From: a virus
Direction: 5' to 3' (one strand)
Virus record (IMG/VR): IMGVR_UViG_3300045747_000527
Location: 1 to 64,000 of that record
DNA: 64,000 bases
Of the stretch, positions 41,341 to 50,862 are shown in pieces. A program made the translations under genes and the position numbers. Every line of letters begins with the position of its first letter. Position 1 is the first letter of the stretch. The notes under the pieces were generated by a model. That model was not told the origin of the DNA and did no database searches. It saw nothing but the letters and a program-made list of their open reading frames with translations.

Positions 41341-44300
41341 CAGTACTCTCCTGGCTTGCCCCTACCAAACTCTGCGGCATAGGCGATGGCAGGGATCGGG
41401 TGTGGGCCGTGAATGTGGGAAGTCCAGCCACGTTGAGCGGCGTCTATGACGGTATCATGCAGCCGCTCATGGTTGAGTTTCGCCATCCAATCTTCTTGAA
41501 CTTCCAGAGGCATCATGTCCACCCCCTTCAGCAAAGGCTTGTGAAGCACTGGCTTCTGCCCCACGGCAAGGGACCTGTTGTGCGCCACCACCTGAGATGT
41601 CGGAGCATAGTCGCCCCGAATGAAGTGGGTAGAAGACCCTGGGTGCAACACCTCCGTAAGATTGGTGACCGCCTTCACCACCACCTCAGCATTCCGCCGT
41701 CTGATGCCCTCACTCTTGTACCGGTCATACAATGCCCCTGCTAGATGTCCCTGTGTGTGCTCGATGCCGGTGAGCTCCAGCAACTCGTGCGGATTGACGG
41801 GCCCTCCAGAAATGGCACTCCCCTTCTTCACATCCATCCCCTTCTTGAGCGGTGACCCGTCGTACATAGGTACGCCGCGCGAGTTGGGAACGTAGTGGCG
41901 GCGACCATCAACGATCACGTCATGACCACCAGCCGGGTCCTTCCGTATCTCCTCCACCTTTCCAGTGACAGCACTGAGCGTAGCCGAACCAGGCAATACC
42001 TTCGGCAAATTCAGCAGGTCCTGCACCTGCTGGAAATCATCCGTGAGACCAGACTTGGACGCAGCCGATCCGCCCGTATGAAAGGCCTTCATGGCGAGCT
42101 GAACCGACCTCTCACCCAACGCCTGACCTGCGAGGATGCCGATGTTCGTCCCCACTGGCGGCAGATGACCGTCACTGTCCAGCCCGAAACACTTCTGGCA
42201 AATACCGGGGCCGTGCAAGCAGCGCAGCGGTGACCTGACCACTACCTTGCCTACCTTATTGTTGCGAAGAGTACTTTTGATCTCAGGAGTTATCAGTGTT
42301 CCAGCCGGGAGGGTTCGGCTGCCAACCTTGATGGGCGCTGCTGTGTACCGGTCAAGTATGTCCCTCTCGTCCACGTCCAAAGAGATACCCTTGTCAGTGC
42401 CGCAGTCATTGTCCTTCACCAGCGTGTCCATCGTGGTGTTCATGACCATCTTGCTGATGTACCCAGGCTCGCTGACCGATTGCACCTTTTGGATCGCCCC
42501 TTTACGAGCGCCGCTCACCGACGTCCAGTACTCTGATACGTCCAAGCCTTCTGCATATGACTTGCGGATAGGCGTGGGGAGCACACGCCCCTTGGCGTCC
42601 ATGACCAGCATCGGAGACATCTTGATCTGACGGAGAGTATCCATACCGGGCTTGACCCCTGCACGGTGCATGGTCATCAAGTTGCTGCTCTCGTCCGTCA
42701 TCTTATCCAGGGCCGCGTGCATCGTCTCTGTAGCCTTCGTGTACGCAGCGATACTGTGCGCGTCTCGTTTCTCCGCGGAGCCTGTGCCCTTCTTGGCCTC
42801 AATATCTGCAACCGCGAGTATCTTGTCCCGCAGCGCTCGGTCTGGGGTCACATCTGACAACCCAAGGGAGAACGAACTCTGAGTAGACCACGCGTTACCT
42901 AGGTCCTTCAGCTTGTTGACGACAACCCCGTACTCGTTCTTGTGCTCCCGTGCCAGCTTGTCCAGCAGCGCATCCTGTGCCTTGCCGTTCAGTACGGATG
43001 TGCTGGTGAGAACCTCCTTGCGCATAACCTCCGGCAGTGCACCAGCCAATAGGAAACGCCCAACCGAAGCCTTGATACCAGAGATTGTGATCACATCATT
43101 CAGGCGCGCTTCCCCCTTTCGTACGGCAGTCTCCACCTCCTGGATGGTCTTGAACGACTTGCCAGTATCCGTGCCGGCTTTCGATATGCCGTACAGGCCC
43201 AGCTTCATCTCGTGCGTGGGTGAGTACATCACCCTGCCCGTAGACGGGCTAAACAGATTGTGGGAGGGCATCATCCCCCGCGCCTCTGTTACCGCCTGTG
43301 CTGACACAGGAACGAACGCACCCATGGCATCACCGTCGAAGTCTGCGTTGAATCCCGACGTAACCAACGGGTGTATCTGGATGGTACGCCCGCTCACGAT
43401 GCGTGGCTTGAACGCCTGCACACTGTATTTGTGCAAGACCGGGTCTCTTTTCACCAAGATAGGTCGGTCAGAGATGACCCGCTCTAGCGCGCGATCAACC
43501 ATCTCTCCGCCCTTCTCAATCTGCGCACGGGCTGCCAGTGGAGAGATGCCCTGCAAGTTGCGCAACTCCTTGATGATGAACGGTTTGTAGAGCTCGATAG
43601 CCGCGGGCTTAGGGATACCCACCTCGTCCAGACCCAGTGAAGGTTCGGGTACGATGGTGGAGCGCATCGTTAGATCTTGCTTCCGCTGTATCAGCTTGCT
43701 CTGGAAGAAGCCCTGTTTCGGCGCACCAGACTTCTCCCCTGTCTCAGTATCCACCACTCGCTTGCCGGCTATGATGTCCAAGATGCCGCGACGAACCTGC
43801 TTAGGGTACCCGCCAATACCAGTCAGGGCGTGCAGACCATCGTGGATTTCCTCACGCAAAGCAACCTTCGCCTCATCATCGTCCGGGATAAGCGGCGACA
43901 TCTCCTTGTACTTCTGCGAAGACAGGTGAATGTACTTGTACAACCCGTTCAGATCATCCTCGCTGATGCGCTTGCCATCCGAGACAGAAAGCGGCCGCAT
44001 AGCCGGGGGCAAGATGGGCACGTGGCTCATCATGTACGCATCTTGCGGAGTCAGCTTTGCCCTCTGAAGGGCAGTCAAGAACTTGATCGTCTTGTTCGCG
44101 TCGTCCAGCTTGGCCCCCTTCAAAGCGGGCTTCTCAATCTCAAGCCGAGCAGCCGCGAGTGCCTTGTCCACGCTGATGTTACCAAGCAGGTGGTTCACTG
44201 CCTTGCCGCCCACCATTGCCCCTGGAGATTCTACGGGAACTACCTTGCCTGTCTTATCCACAGCGACTCGGCCGGCGACCAAGTCAGTGTACGTGGTCCC

Positions 44301-47300
44301 CTTCATGCCGAGTAACGTACGAGTTGCTCCCGCGAACAGAGGATTGGGGAACGGCTCCGGCAAAGTCATGTGCGACCACATGGTGCCGTCCAAGCCGCCG
44401 GTAATCCGCGGGTCGAAGAGGCCATCCTTTTCGGGCACCATGTTCTTTGCGCGGACCCATTTGGCAGGGTTTTTGATCTCCCCGTTACTCTGCTCTAAAA
44501 CCTGCTTGTCCGTCATCGGCACCATCGTGAGGTTGCTGCCCTCCTTCTTGACGTTGACCCCGACACCCTTCAGGTACGCCATGAACTTGTTGTAGGAGAA
44601 CGTAGGCCGCGGAGCCGGAAGCATCTCACCTGCCTGAAGGGCATGCCAAAACTGGTCGTGCTGACCTGCATCGCTCTTCATCGTGTACATCTCGCGCAGG
44701 TTATGGACCGCGCCATGGGCCAACATGGCGTACAACCCTAGCGCGCCCAGCGACTGGGCTCCGTGTGGGCCACCGCCCTTAGGCACCATACTGCTGTCGT
44801 AGGCGTAGCCGGGGCCGCCGGCGCGAGCAATCATCTTCTTGTCCACCTGGTGAACCAGCTTGACGATGTGTTGTGGGCCCACCAGCACCTGACCCATGAC
44901 CTTCCCGGTCGTAGGGTCTACTATGTCCTCCTTGTCCGGAAGTCCGTGCGCCTTGAGCTCGTCTGTGACTTTTTGGTGCAGGTCTACGCCAGGCTCGAAG
45001 TTCTTAATGAAGTAGGTCTTGCCGGTCTTCTCTGCAATCTTTCCGGCAGAGACCTCCAACAGCTGTCCCAAGTTAGTGCGGCCGGGAACACCTGCAGGGT
45101 TAAGTAAGATCTCCGTGGGCCTGCCATCCAAGGTATGTGGCATCTCGTGATCGGCAAGGATCTTAGTCACGATCCCCTTGTTTCCGTGGCGACCTGCTAA
45201 CTTATCCCCGACCTCCATAGGTTGGAGTGTCTTCACGTGGACCGCCACAGCGTGGCCTGTCTTGGACACCTCCTGGACGATACCTGGGTGGTCTGCCTCC
45301 CACTTCATCGAGACGTCCTTGAACGGCTTAACGATGGACTTGTGCAGCTTGGACAGGTCCGCGTCTTCCCGGCGCTCGTTTTCGTTCTTCTGCTGAAGGG
45401 CAGCGATCAATGTGTCGCCTGGCATGACGATGTGTCCTTCGCGAACAACGCCGTCATCATCCAGCTTATCCGCCTGCTCCTTGTTCAAGGCCGCGGGTGC
45501 ATAGGCACGAAACTTCCTCTTGTCTAGGACATGCCCGGTATCCCGGCTGATCTCATGGCGGTACAAGTGCTCTGAAGACAGCTTCTTCGCCGCGGTCTCG
45601 CTGATGACAACGCCGTCCTCGAAGTTGTATCCCTTGTACGGCATGTAGGCCACGCGCAGATTAGTGCCCAGCGCCAGGTTGCCGCCCTTAGTGTAGTTGG
45701 TGTCCGCTACCACCTGGCCCTTCGTAACCTTGTCGCCTACTCCTACAAGAGGCTCTGAGTGGATGAACACACGGTCCGTGTTCAGTGGGAAGTTATCGTA
45801 GAGCTGGACCTCATGCTTCTTCCCCTTGACGTCCTCAATGATAATCCCGTCCTTCTTGATCTTGGTGACGACACCATCATGCTGGCTGTTGTGACTAGCG
45901 TACGCGCCCACTATCCTCTCGAAGCTGTCCTTACCCGCCAGGCTCTGCACCAGGGGCGCTTCCCTATCCTTCAGAGAGATGGCTTGCTCCATGTGCCGGC
46001 CCGCCATAGTAGTACGGTTAGGGTGGTCTGCTCCCATGAACGGGATCATATTAGTGGACGTAGAAAACAGCTGGATCGGGTCAAGCATAACGTAATCCGC
46101 TTCGTGCAGAGGCGCAGATACGATTTCGTTACCCACGCCACTCATGCGGATGTTCTTGGCTACCGCTACCGGCTTGCCCTTAGCCCACGTAACCTGATCT
46201 GGCAGCACCACCTTGGTGCGCATGACCTGACTAGGTGTGATCTCAGTCTGCTTGCCCGTCTTTGTGTCATAGACCCGCATGGTAATATCGTGGCCGCGCT
46301 TGCTGATACCTACGGGCATTCGCAAACTGATGCCGACATCCTGTCCTTCGGACGTGTGCAGCGGGTCCATGAACCCCATGTGTGACGGGTCTACTAGCTT
46401 AGCGTCGTCCGACACAACGTGAAAATCTGAGATGCCTCCCTTACCCATGATGGTGGTTTTCATCTGGTTAGAGATCATCTCAAGCGGGTTCAGCTGACTG
46501 GGTGTGTTTGCCAAACCGCTGTTGCCCGTGAACAAGGACCTTACGGACTTGTTGAACACGTCGGGGCCAATGATATCGCGGATGCCTCTGTCTGGTCGGT
46601 CGATGGTGTTCTTGACCTTACGTGTGATCTCTCTGGCTCCGTTCTGTACCCGCTCCGCCACAAAGTCCTCCACAGAATGCAGGTCCTTGAACATGAGTGA
46701 GTCGCGCGGGTCAGACTTGGCTGTGCCGCGGGAGATGCCTAACAGCTTATTCGACGCCGCTAAGATCGCTTCCCCACTAGCATTCGCGTATGGATGCCCG
46801 AGGGTGACCTGGTTGACGTCAGGGCGCGATCCAGTGTTCTGGAACACCTCCTGGGTAACAGACTGTGCTGTCTCGGGGTTAGGCGCCTTTTGCCCCGTAG
46901 CTATTTCGTGGAATCTAGACAGAGTCTTGTTCGCGTCAGCTGCGTTCGCGTCTACGATCTCCTTACCCCAGTGTTTCTCAAGTTCATCTGGGTGAATCCC
47001 CAGACCCTGTAGCATCGGAGCCAACGGCAGGTGCTTGCCCTCGTACTCCATCTGGAACTTCTTGCTCTCGGGATCGAAGTGCAGCTTGAACGGGCGCCCC
47101 TTCACTCCGGCAGTGTTGAAGCTGGTCTCCAACGACCCGTCATCCTTGACCATGGAGTATGCACCAGCCTTCAAACGCCACTGGTTGTCTACCTGGTACT
47201 CCTTGCCATCGATAATGTGGCTGAGCCTGCGCGTACTCTTGGGCAGGTCCATCAGCTTGATCTTCTTTTTCTCGATAACGTGGCCAGTAGCGTTATCCTT

Positions 47301-47519
47301 CAGAGCAATCGTAGCCTGCACCGGCACGGTCCAGCTTTTCCCCTGAATCTTGGCTTCCTTCTGCGACCGGATATCATCCAGGTCCAGGTTGTCTGGGATG
47401 CTGATATCGTGAAGCTCAAGAGTTCGCGTGTTCCCTATGATGGGGAAGATGCTCTTGGTTGCCTCAGTTACCTTGTCCTTCAGTACGGTGAAACCAGTTT
47501 CTGGGTTTAGACGCGCCAT
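41340..47519 (-). CDS. Single-chain DNA-directed RNA polymerase, fused beta and beta-prime
   Basis: One 2059-residue chain. Beta part, about 1-1000: IPFMGADHPNRTTMAGRHM (492-510), GYNFEDGVVISE (630-641), GDKLAGRHGNKG (771-782), ILLNPAGVPGRTNLGQLLE (804-822) and the KLVHQVDKKMIARAGG clamp segment (887-902). Beta-prime part, about 1010-2059: GFFQSKLIQRKQDLTMRS (1270-1287), NADFDGD (1391-1397; Asp 1393, 1395, 1397 bind the catalytic magnesium), and trigger-loop region GILAGQALGERSVQLAM (1794-1810). Cys 1706, 1767, 1774 and 1777 form the conserved inner zinc site. The N-terminal beta-prime zinc domain is absent. No stop or frameshift separates the halves. GAGGAG precedes the ATG. It should transcribe phage genes; where and with which factors is open. 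Confidence 0.93.
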   Translation of the reverse strand: MARLNPETGFTVLKDKVTEATKSIFPIIGNTRTLELHDISIPDNLDLDDIRSQKEAKIQGKSWTVPVQATIALKDNATGHVIEKKKIKLMDLPKSTRRLSHIIDGKEYQVDNQWRLKAGAYSMVKDDGSLETSFNTAGVKGRPFKLHFDPESKKFQMEYEGKHLPLAPMLQGLGIHPDELEKHWGKEIVDANAADANKTLSRFHEIATGQKAPNPETAQSVTQEVFQNTGSRPDVNQVTLGHPYANASGEAILAASNKLLGISRGTAKSDPRDSLMFKDLHSVEDFVAERVQNGAREITRKVKNTIDRPDRGIRDIIGPDVFNKSVRSLFTGNSGLANTPSQLNPLEMISNQMKTTIMGKGGISDFHVVSDDAKLVDPSHMGFMDPLHTSEGQDVGISLRMPVGISKRGHDITMRVYDTKTGKQTEITPSQVMRTKVVLPDQVTWAKGKPVAVAKNIRMSGVGNEIVSAPLHEADYVMLDPIQLFSTSTNMIPFMGADHPNRTTMAGRHMEQAISLKDREAPLVQSLAGKDSFERIVGAYASHNSQHDGVVTKIKKDGIIIEDVKGKKHEVQLYDNFPLNTDRVFIHSEPLVGVGDKVTKGQVVADTNYTKGGNLALGTNLRVAYMPYKGYNFEDGVVISETAAKKLSSEHLYRHEISRDTGHVLDKRKFRAYAPAALNKEQADKLDDDGVVREGHIVMPGDTLIAALQQKNENERREDADLSKLHKSIVKPFKDVSMKWEADHPGIVQEVSKTGHAVAVHVKTLQPMEVGDKLAGRHGNKGIVTKILADHEMPHTLDGRPTEILLNPAGVPGRTNLGQLLEVSAGKIAEKTGKTYFIKNFEPGVDLHQKVTDELKAHGLPDKEDIVDPTTGKVMGQVLVGPQHIVKLVHQVDKKMIARAGGPGYAYDSSMVPKGGGPHGAQSLGALGLYAMLAHGAVHNLREMYTMKSDAGQHDQFWHALQAGEMLPAPRPTFSYNKFMAYLKGVGVNVKKEGSNLTMVPMTDKQVLEQSNGEIKNPAKWVRAKNMVPEKDGLFDPRITGGLDGTMWSHMTLPEPFPNPLFAGATRTLLGMKGTTYTDLVAGRVAVDKTGKVVPVESPGAMVGGKAVNHLLGNISVDKALAAARLEIEKPALKGAKLDDANKTIKFLTALQRAKLTPQDAYMMSHVPILPPAMRPLSVSDGKRISEDDLNGLYKYIHLSSQKYKEMSPLIPDDDEAKVALREEIHDGLHALTGIGGYPKQVRRGILDIIAGKRVVDTETGEKSGAPKQGFFQSKLIQRKQDLTMRSTIVPEPSLGLDEVGIPKPAAIELYKPFIIKELRNLQGISPLAARAQIEKGGEMVDRALERVISDRPILVKRDPVLHKYSVQAFKPRIVSGRTIQIHPLVTSGFNADFDGDAMGAFVPVSAQAVTEARGMMPSHNLFSPSTGRVMYSPTHEMKLGLYGISKAGTDTGKSFKTIQEVETAVRKGEARLNDVITISGIKASVGRFLLAGALPEVMRKEVLTSTSVLNGKAQDALLDKLAREHKNEYGVVVNKLKDLGNAWSTQSSFSLGLSDVTPDRALRDKILAVADIEAKKGTGSAEKRDAHSIAAYTKATETMHAALDKMTDESSNLMTMHRAGVKPGMDTLRQIKMSPMLVMDAKGRVLPTPIRKSYAEGLDVSEYWTSVSGARKGAIQKVQSVSEPGYISKMVMNTTMDTLVKDNDCGTDKGISLDVDERDILDRYTAAPIKVGSRTLPAGTLITPEIKSTLRNNKVGKVVVRSPLRCLHGPGICQKCFGLDSDGHLPPVGTNIGILAGQALGERSVQLAMKAFHTGGSAASKSGLTDDFQQVQDLLNLPKVLPGSATLSAVTGKVEEIRKDPAGGHDVIVDGRRHYVPNSRGVPMYDGSPLKKGMDVKKGSAISGGPVNPHELLELTGIEHTQGHLAGALYDRYKSEGIRRRNAEVVVKAVTNLTEVLHPGSSTHFIRGDYAPTSQVVAHNRSLAVGQKPVLHKPLLKGVDMMPLEVQEDWMAKLNHERLHDTVIDAAQRGWTSHIHGPHPIPAIAYAAEFGRGKPGEY

Positions 47520-47635
47520 GTGCTCCTCGCGGTTGGTCTTCGGAGATTCTGCAAGCTCCTACAACTCCTACCAAAATACCAGATTTTGGGGGCGCTAGGG
47601 AATGAAACCCTGCAAGAAGGCCCTCGCAGGCACTG

Positions 47636-47662
47636 AAAGCGCAGATCATAAGTGGGTATAAG
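47636..47662 (+). promoter_or_regulatory. GAAA-N16-GGTATAAG promoter-like element
   Basis: CTGAAA, 16-base spacer, GGTATAAG, in the divergent space (47520-47712) between the RNA polymerase gene and four small rightward genes. A short CCTGC/GCAGG hairpin lies just upstream. Confidence 0.75.
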
Positions 47663-47712
47663 ACAGGTAGAGGACGAGAACAATACTCGTACCCAATCAA
47701 GGAGGCGCCAAC

Positions 47713-47838
47713 ATGTACCCGGAAAATGAAGATGCCAGTGGCCAAGACGATGACGAAATGGACGAGGAGCCGACGAATACAGGAGAGGCGCTAGAGGCGG
47801 ATTTCTTCCAGCAATTCGACAAGGACGACGCTGGATGA
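47713..47838 (+). CDS. Very acidic micropeptide (41 aa)
   Basis: A short protein with about 17 Asp/Glu residues and only one Lys (MYPENEDASGQDDDEMDEEP...). The ribosome site AAGGAGGC is excellent and the next gene starts within its stop (ATGA), so it is likely real despite its size. It is first in the unit divergent from the RNA polymerase gene. Acidic peptides of this type can mimic DNA or bind basic protein surfaces; no known family is recognised. Confidence 0.7.
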   Translation: MYPENEDASGQDDDEMDEEPTNTGEALEADFFQQFDKDDAG

Positions 47839-47942
47839 GATTCTTTTGGATCTTCATGTTGTCTGTGCTGACAACAATGATCACAGAAATAATCTGTGAT
47901 CTGAACTGGGCGCGCGCACAGCGCGGTGACTCATGTTCATGA
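47835..47942 (+). CDS. Small membrane protein (35 aa)
   Basis: Residues 2-21 (RFFWIFMLSVLTTMITEIIC) form a membrane helix. ATGA overlap with the acidic peptide gene, and overlap with the next start, fit a coupled operon. Too short for family assignment. Confidence 0.6.
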   Translation: MRFFWIFMLSVLTTMITEIICDLNWARAQRGDSCS

Positions 47943-48421
47943 AGATCCTGTCCACAGAAGCCTTATGTATCTGTGGAAAGCGGCTCGGTGAGGACACACT
48001 CGTTCTCATCGAGTCCGGCCAAATGTTACCGAGCAAGAAAGATAATCGGTTCTTACGCTTTCACCCGGACTGGAGTCTGCCTGCAGACAAATGGAACGAA
48101 CCGGGTGACCCAGAGAGCGTGCTACGCAAGGTAGTGCACTTCGAGTGTCTCAGAGAACGCTTCAACATCACAGACAAGACCTGGAGGGGAGACCCACAGG
48201 TGAACGAGTGCCACATCTGTGACAGAAGCTTTCTCTCCTGTAAATGGGCTCATCGATACACGGTGGGCGAGATCGTAAATGGCATCTTCGAACAAGATCT
48301 AGAGATGCCTAATTGGAAGGGTATCGTGTGCAGCTTTTGCGCTGAGGTAATAGCGCAAGACCCGCCAGCGATACCAGAGATCAAACAACCCACGAGAGGG
48401 CAACTCTCGCTCTTCGAGTGA
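47933..48421 (+). CDS. Cys-rich unknown protein (162 aa)
   Basis: Several Cys pairs: CICG at residues 12-15, CHIC in the middle, CSFC near the end, suggesting one or two zinc sites. Two ATGs are possible, two codons apart; the second overlaps the previous stop. Ends in QLSLFE. Function unknown. Confidence 0.62.
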   Translation: MFMKILSTEALCICGKRLGEDTLVLIESGQMLPSKKDNRFLRFHPDWSLPADKWNEPGDPESVLRKVVHFECLRERFNITDKTWRGDPQVNECHICDRSFLSCKWAHRYTVGEIVNGIFEQDLEMPNWKGIVCSFCAEVIAQDPPAIPEIKQPTRGQLSLFE

Positions 48422-48438
48422 CACAGAAAGGAGGCCGC

Positions 48439-48846
48439 ATGTCTAATCAACCGGAACGGAAACCCTTCCCAGCTAGTCCCCCACCAGAGTTACGTTTCTT
48501 CAGGGCAAGTCCGGCGGCCTCCGAGGTCGTCAAACAGAACTTCCTAGACCTAGTACACAAAGAAACAGATCTGACCATAAACGCATTCCTCAGGCTCCAA
48601 AGCCTAGAACAGAGGCTGGTCTACTGGGTAAACGTGGAGGTAGCTCTCGGCAAGTCAGAACACCCGACGTACTACTGGTACCCACGGGACAAAGCCAAAA
48701 AGCTGGTAGAGGAAACGAAGCTATCCCCAGACTACATAACGTACAGGCTGATCAGAGAAGCCATGCAGAACACCAACGAGGCCGGGCATGAGGATTTCCG
48801 CCGGCTCGTCGAGCTGATGTTCAACCCACAGAAGTGTACTCGGTAA
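48439..48846 (+). CDS. Unknown protein (135 aa)
   Basis: ATG after AAAGGAGG; the in-frame GTG seven codons earlier overlaps the previous gene. Disordered Pro-rich N-terminus followed by a helical domain. Its stop abuts the stop of the convergent portal gene with no gap and no terminator. Not recognised. Confidence 0.62.
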   Translation: MSNQPERKPFPASPPPELRFFRASPAASEVVKQNFLDLVHKETDLTINAFLRLQSLEQRLVYWVNVEVALGKSEHPTYYWYPRDKAKKLVEETKLSPDYITYRLIREAMQNTNEAGHEDFRRLVELMFNPQKCTR

Positions 48847-50862
48847 CTAAACCAGCGCGGCCTCTACACCGCGTCTCGGAGCTCTCTGCTGTGGCAGGGG
48901 TCTCGCTGAGGCGGAAGAGGCTGCGCTGGGGCCGTTACCCCCACTTGCCATTAGCCCTAGTACGGCGCTGTAAAGCTCCGGGCTCGCTGTCTGCAGACGC
49001 CCCAGCACCTCCTGTCGGTTACCCATAGGCACCTGGGCCACTCTGTCCGCCAGCTTACGTGCTGTCACCAAGAGCTGAGCGTCAGCTCCTGACCCGCCGG
49101 AAGGTGCACTCTGGAGTTCGAGCGGAGACTTCACAGCCTTGGGCATATCTAGGACTGTGGGGTCCCGCGGCGTAGGCTGCAGGTCCGGGTTCTCTGGCTG
49201 TGGCTGCCCAGTCTGAGCTGCCATCTGGTGATCCATGATGTCCTTCTGGACCTCAGCCTGGAACGCACCCTGATCTTTGTTGGCCTCATTCTGCAGAGCC
49301 AACTGTTCAGCCATCGCCTTATTCTGCGCCTTGGTCTGCCACTTCGAGGTAACCATCGCAGCCTCGCCTTCGATGTCTGCCTGAAGCAAACGCTGCTTCT
49401 TGGTGACGTTCGCGCGACGAGCCGTTTCCATCTCCAGAATCTTGTCCTCTTTCTGAGAATCAAGATCTGCGTCTGCCAGCAAAGTTTCGTCAGACACCTT
49501 GCCTGCTTGTGCGAGCTGGAAGAGGTACGCCTTGCGCTGAAGATCGTCCGCCATCTTGAAAGGCTTGAACCGGGCACGAACCGGGGCCCACCCCAAGTAG
49601 GAAGATGTGCGCTCAATGATCCAATGGAGCAGCGTCTTGTGGTCTGTCAGATAGCCAAGGTGCATGTTCTCCAACATGCGCATGCTGACGTTGGAGCCGC
49701 TGTACGAGAGACCACCAAAGATCAGCTCTACAGGCACGCCCATGCCCGCGATGATGTGCTCCGACCACACACGAATCTCCTGGCTAAGGAGCATCGCCCG
49801 GCCGTCACCACCGATGGTCTGCTGCCCGATGGGCAGAGACATGATCGGAATATAGTTGTTATCCGCACGCCACTGCCGAATCTCCTGTGCCACCTGATCT
49901 CGCCAGTCAGCCAGGTTCACGCTGGAGTACGGGTCAGACGAGGCAGAGCCAGCCTGCGGGAACAACACGCGCAAAGGAACGATGTGCTCCATCGCGATGC
50001 TCTCCTGTGCCTTGCGAAGAATCTGCAGGTAGAAGGTGTCCTTCAGTACCGGCAAGATCATAGGCGTTCCCCAGCCGCGGTCCTTGCCCGCGAGAGTTGG
50101 ACGCTTGAAGTGGAAGATATTGTCTCGGCTGAAGACGACTGCTTTCTTTAGCCTAAGCGCCTCGATGAACAGCTGTGGCACCGTCTCAACCGCGGACTTC
50201 TTGCCGATAATGACGTCGTTCTTCAGCTGCACCGGGATGGTGTAGTAGTACTCGTACTCGCCGTTGATGTCATTGTACCGAATGTCCACGTCCTCCGGGT
50301 TCCACCGGATAAGCCGGATACCCTTCGCCGCCTTGACGTAGTGGTCCCGCACCTTGCACGGCCCCATCTCGCCGCACTTCGGGCAGTTCCAGTGGAACTC
50401 GAAGTTCATGAACCGGTAATCTGCGTGAGCCGCTTCCTTCTCGTAGTTGCAGTTCTTGCAGATTAAGATCTTAACGAACGGGTAAAAGATGCTGACCAGA
50501 GCGTTGCCGTAGACGTAGTAGTCCAGGCCAACCTCTATCTGAAACGCACGGTAGCGCAGCTGCTCACCCAGGAAGGCAGACCACCGCTCTTTGTGCTCCA
50601 GCCTGTCCGTATCCAGGATGATATCTGTGACTGGGTACTCGGCCATCTTGGAGGCCACTGTGTTGATCAGCGGGTTGACCAAGAAATAGTACCGACACCA
50701 CCGGAACATCTGCTTGACGGTGGCCGGCAGGTACGTCTGACCAATGTCAAAGAATGGACTCGGGTATTGGAGACCCTGGTCGCCCGAGCCCCCGATGCGT
50801 CCGCGAGTACGAGAGAACCTAAGTGCGGAGGACGCGAGGTCCCCAGAACCCATGAGGGCCAT
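48847..50862 (-). CDS. Portal protein
   Basis: A 671-residue protein with portal features: N-terminal wing with YLPATVKQMFRWCRYYF, a conserved core GMGVPVELIFGGLSYSGSNV followed by long helices that line the channel, and a Gln-rich C-terminal barrel/tail. An insertion with CKNC and CPKC, about 24 residues apart, is a probable zinc site. The dodecameric portal is the DNA entry point and terminase dock. Last gene of the leftward F block. Confidence 0.8.
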   Translation of the reverse strand: MALMGSGDLASSALRFSRTRGRIGGSGDQGLQYPSPFFDIGQTYLPATVKQMFRWCRYYFLVNPLINTVASKMAEYPVTDIILDTDRLEHKERWSAFLGEQLRYRAFQIEVGLDYYVYGNALVSIFYPFVKILICKNCNYEKEAAHADYRFMNFEFHWNCPKCGEMGPCKVRDHYVKAAKGIRLIRWNPEDVDIRYNDINGEYEYYYTIPVQLKNDVIIGKKSAVETVPQLFIEALRLKKAVVFSRDNIFHFKRPTLAGKDRGWGTPMILPVLKDTFYLQILRKAQESIAMEHIVPLRVLFPQAGSASSDPYSSVNLADWRDQVAQEIRQWRADNNYIPIMSLPIGQQTIGGDGRAMLLSQEIRVWSEHIIAGMGVPVELIFGGLSYSGSNVSMRMLENMHLGYLTDHKTLLHWIIERTSSYLGWAPVRARFKPFKMADDLQRKAYLFQLAQAGKVSDETLLADADLDSQKEDKILEMETARRANVTKKQRLLQADIEGEAAMVTSKWQTKAQNKAMAEQLALQNEANKDQGAFQAEVQKDIMDHQMAAQTGQPQPENPDLQPTPRDPTVLDMPKAVKSPLELQSAPSGGSGADAQLLVTARKLADRVAQVPMGNRQEVLGRLQTASPELYSAVLGLMASGGNGPSAASSASARPLPQQRAPRRGVEAALV

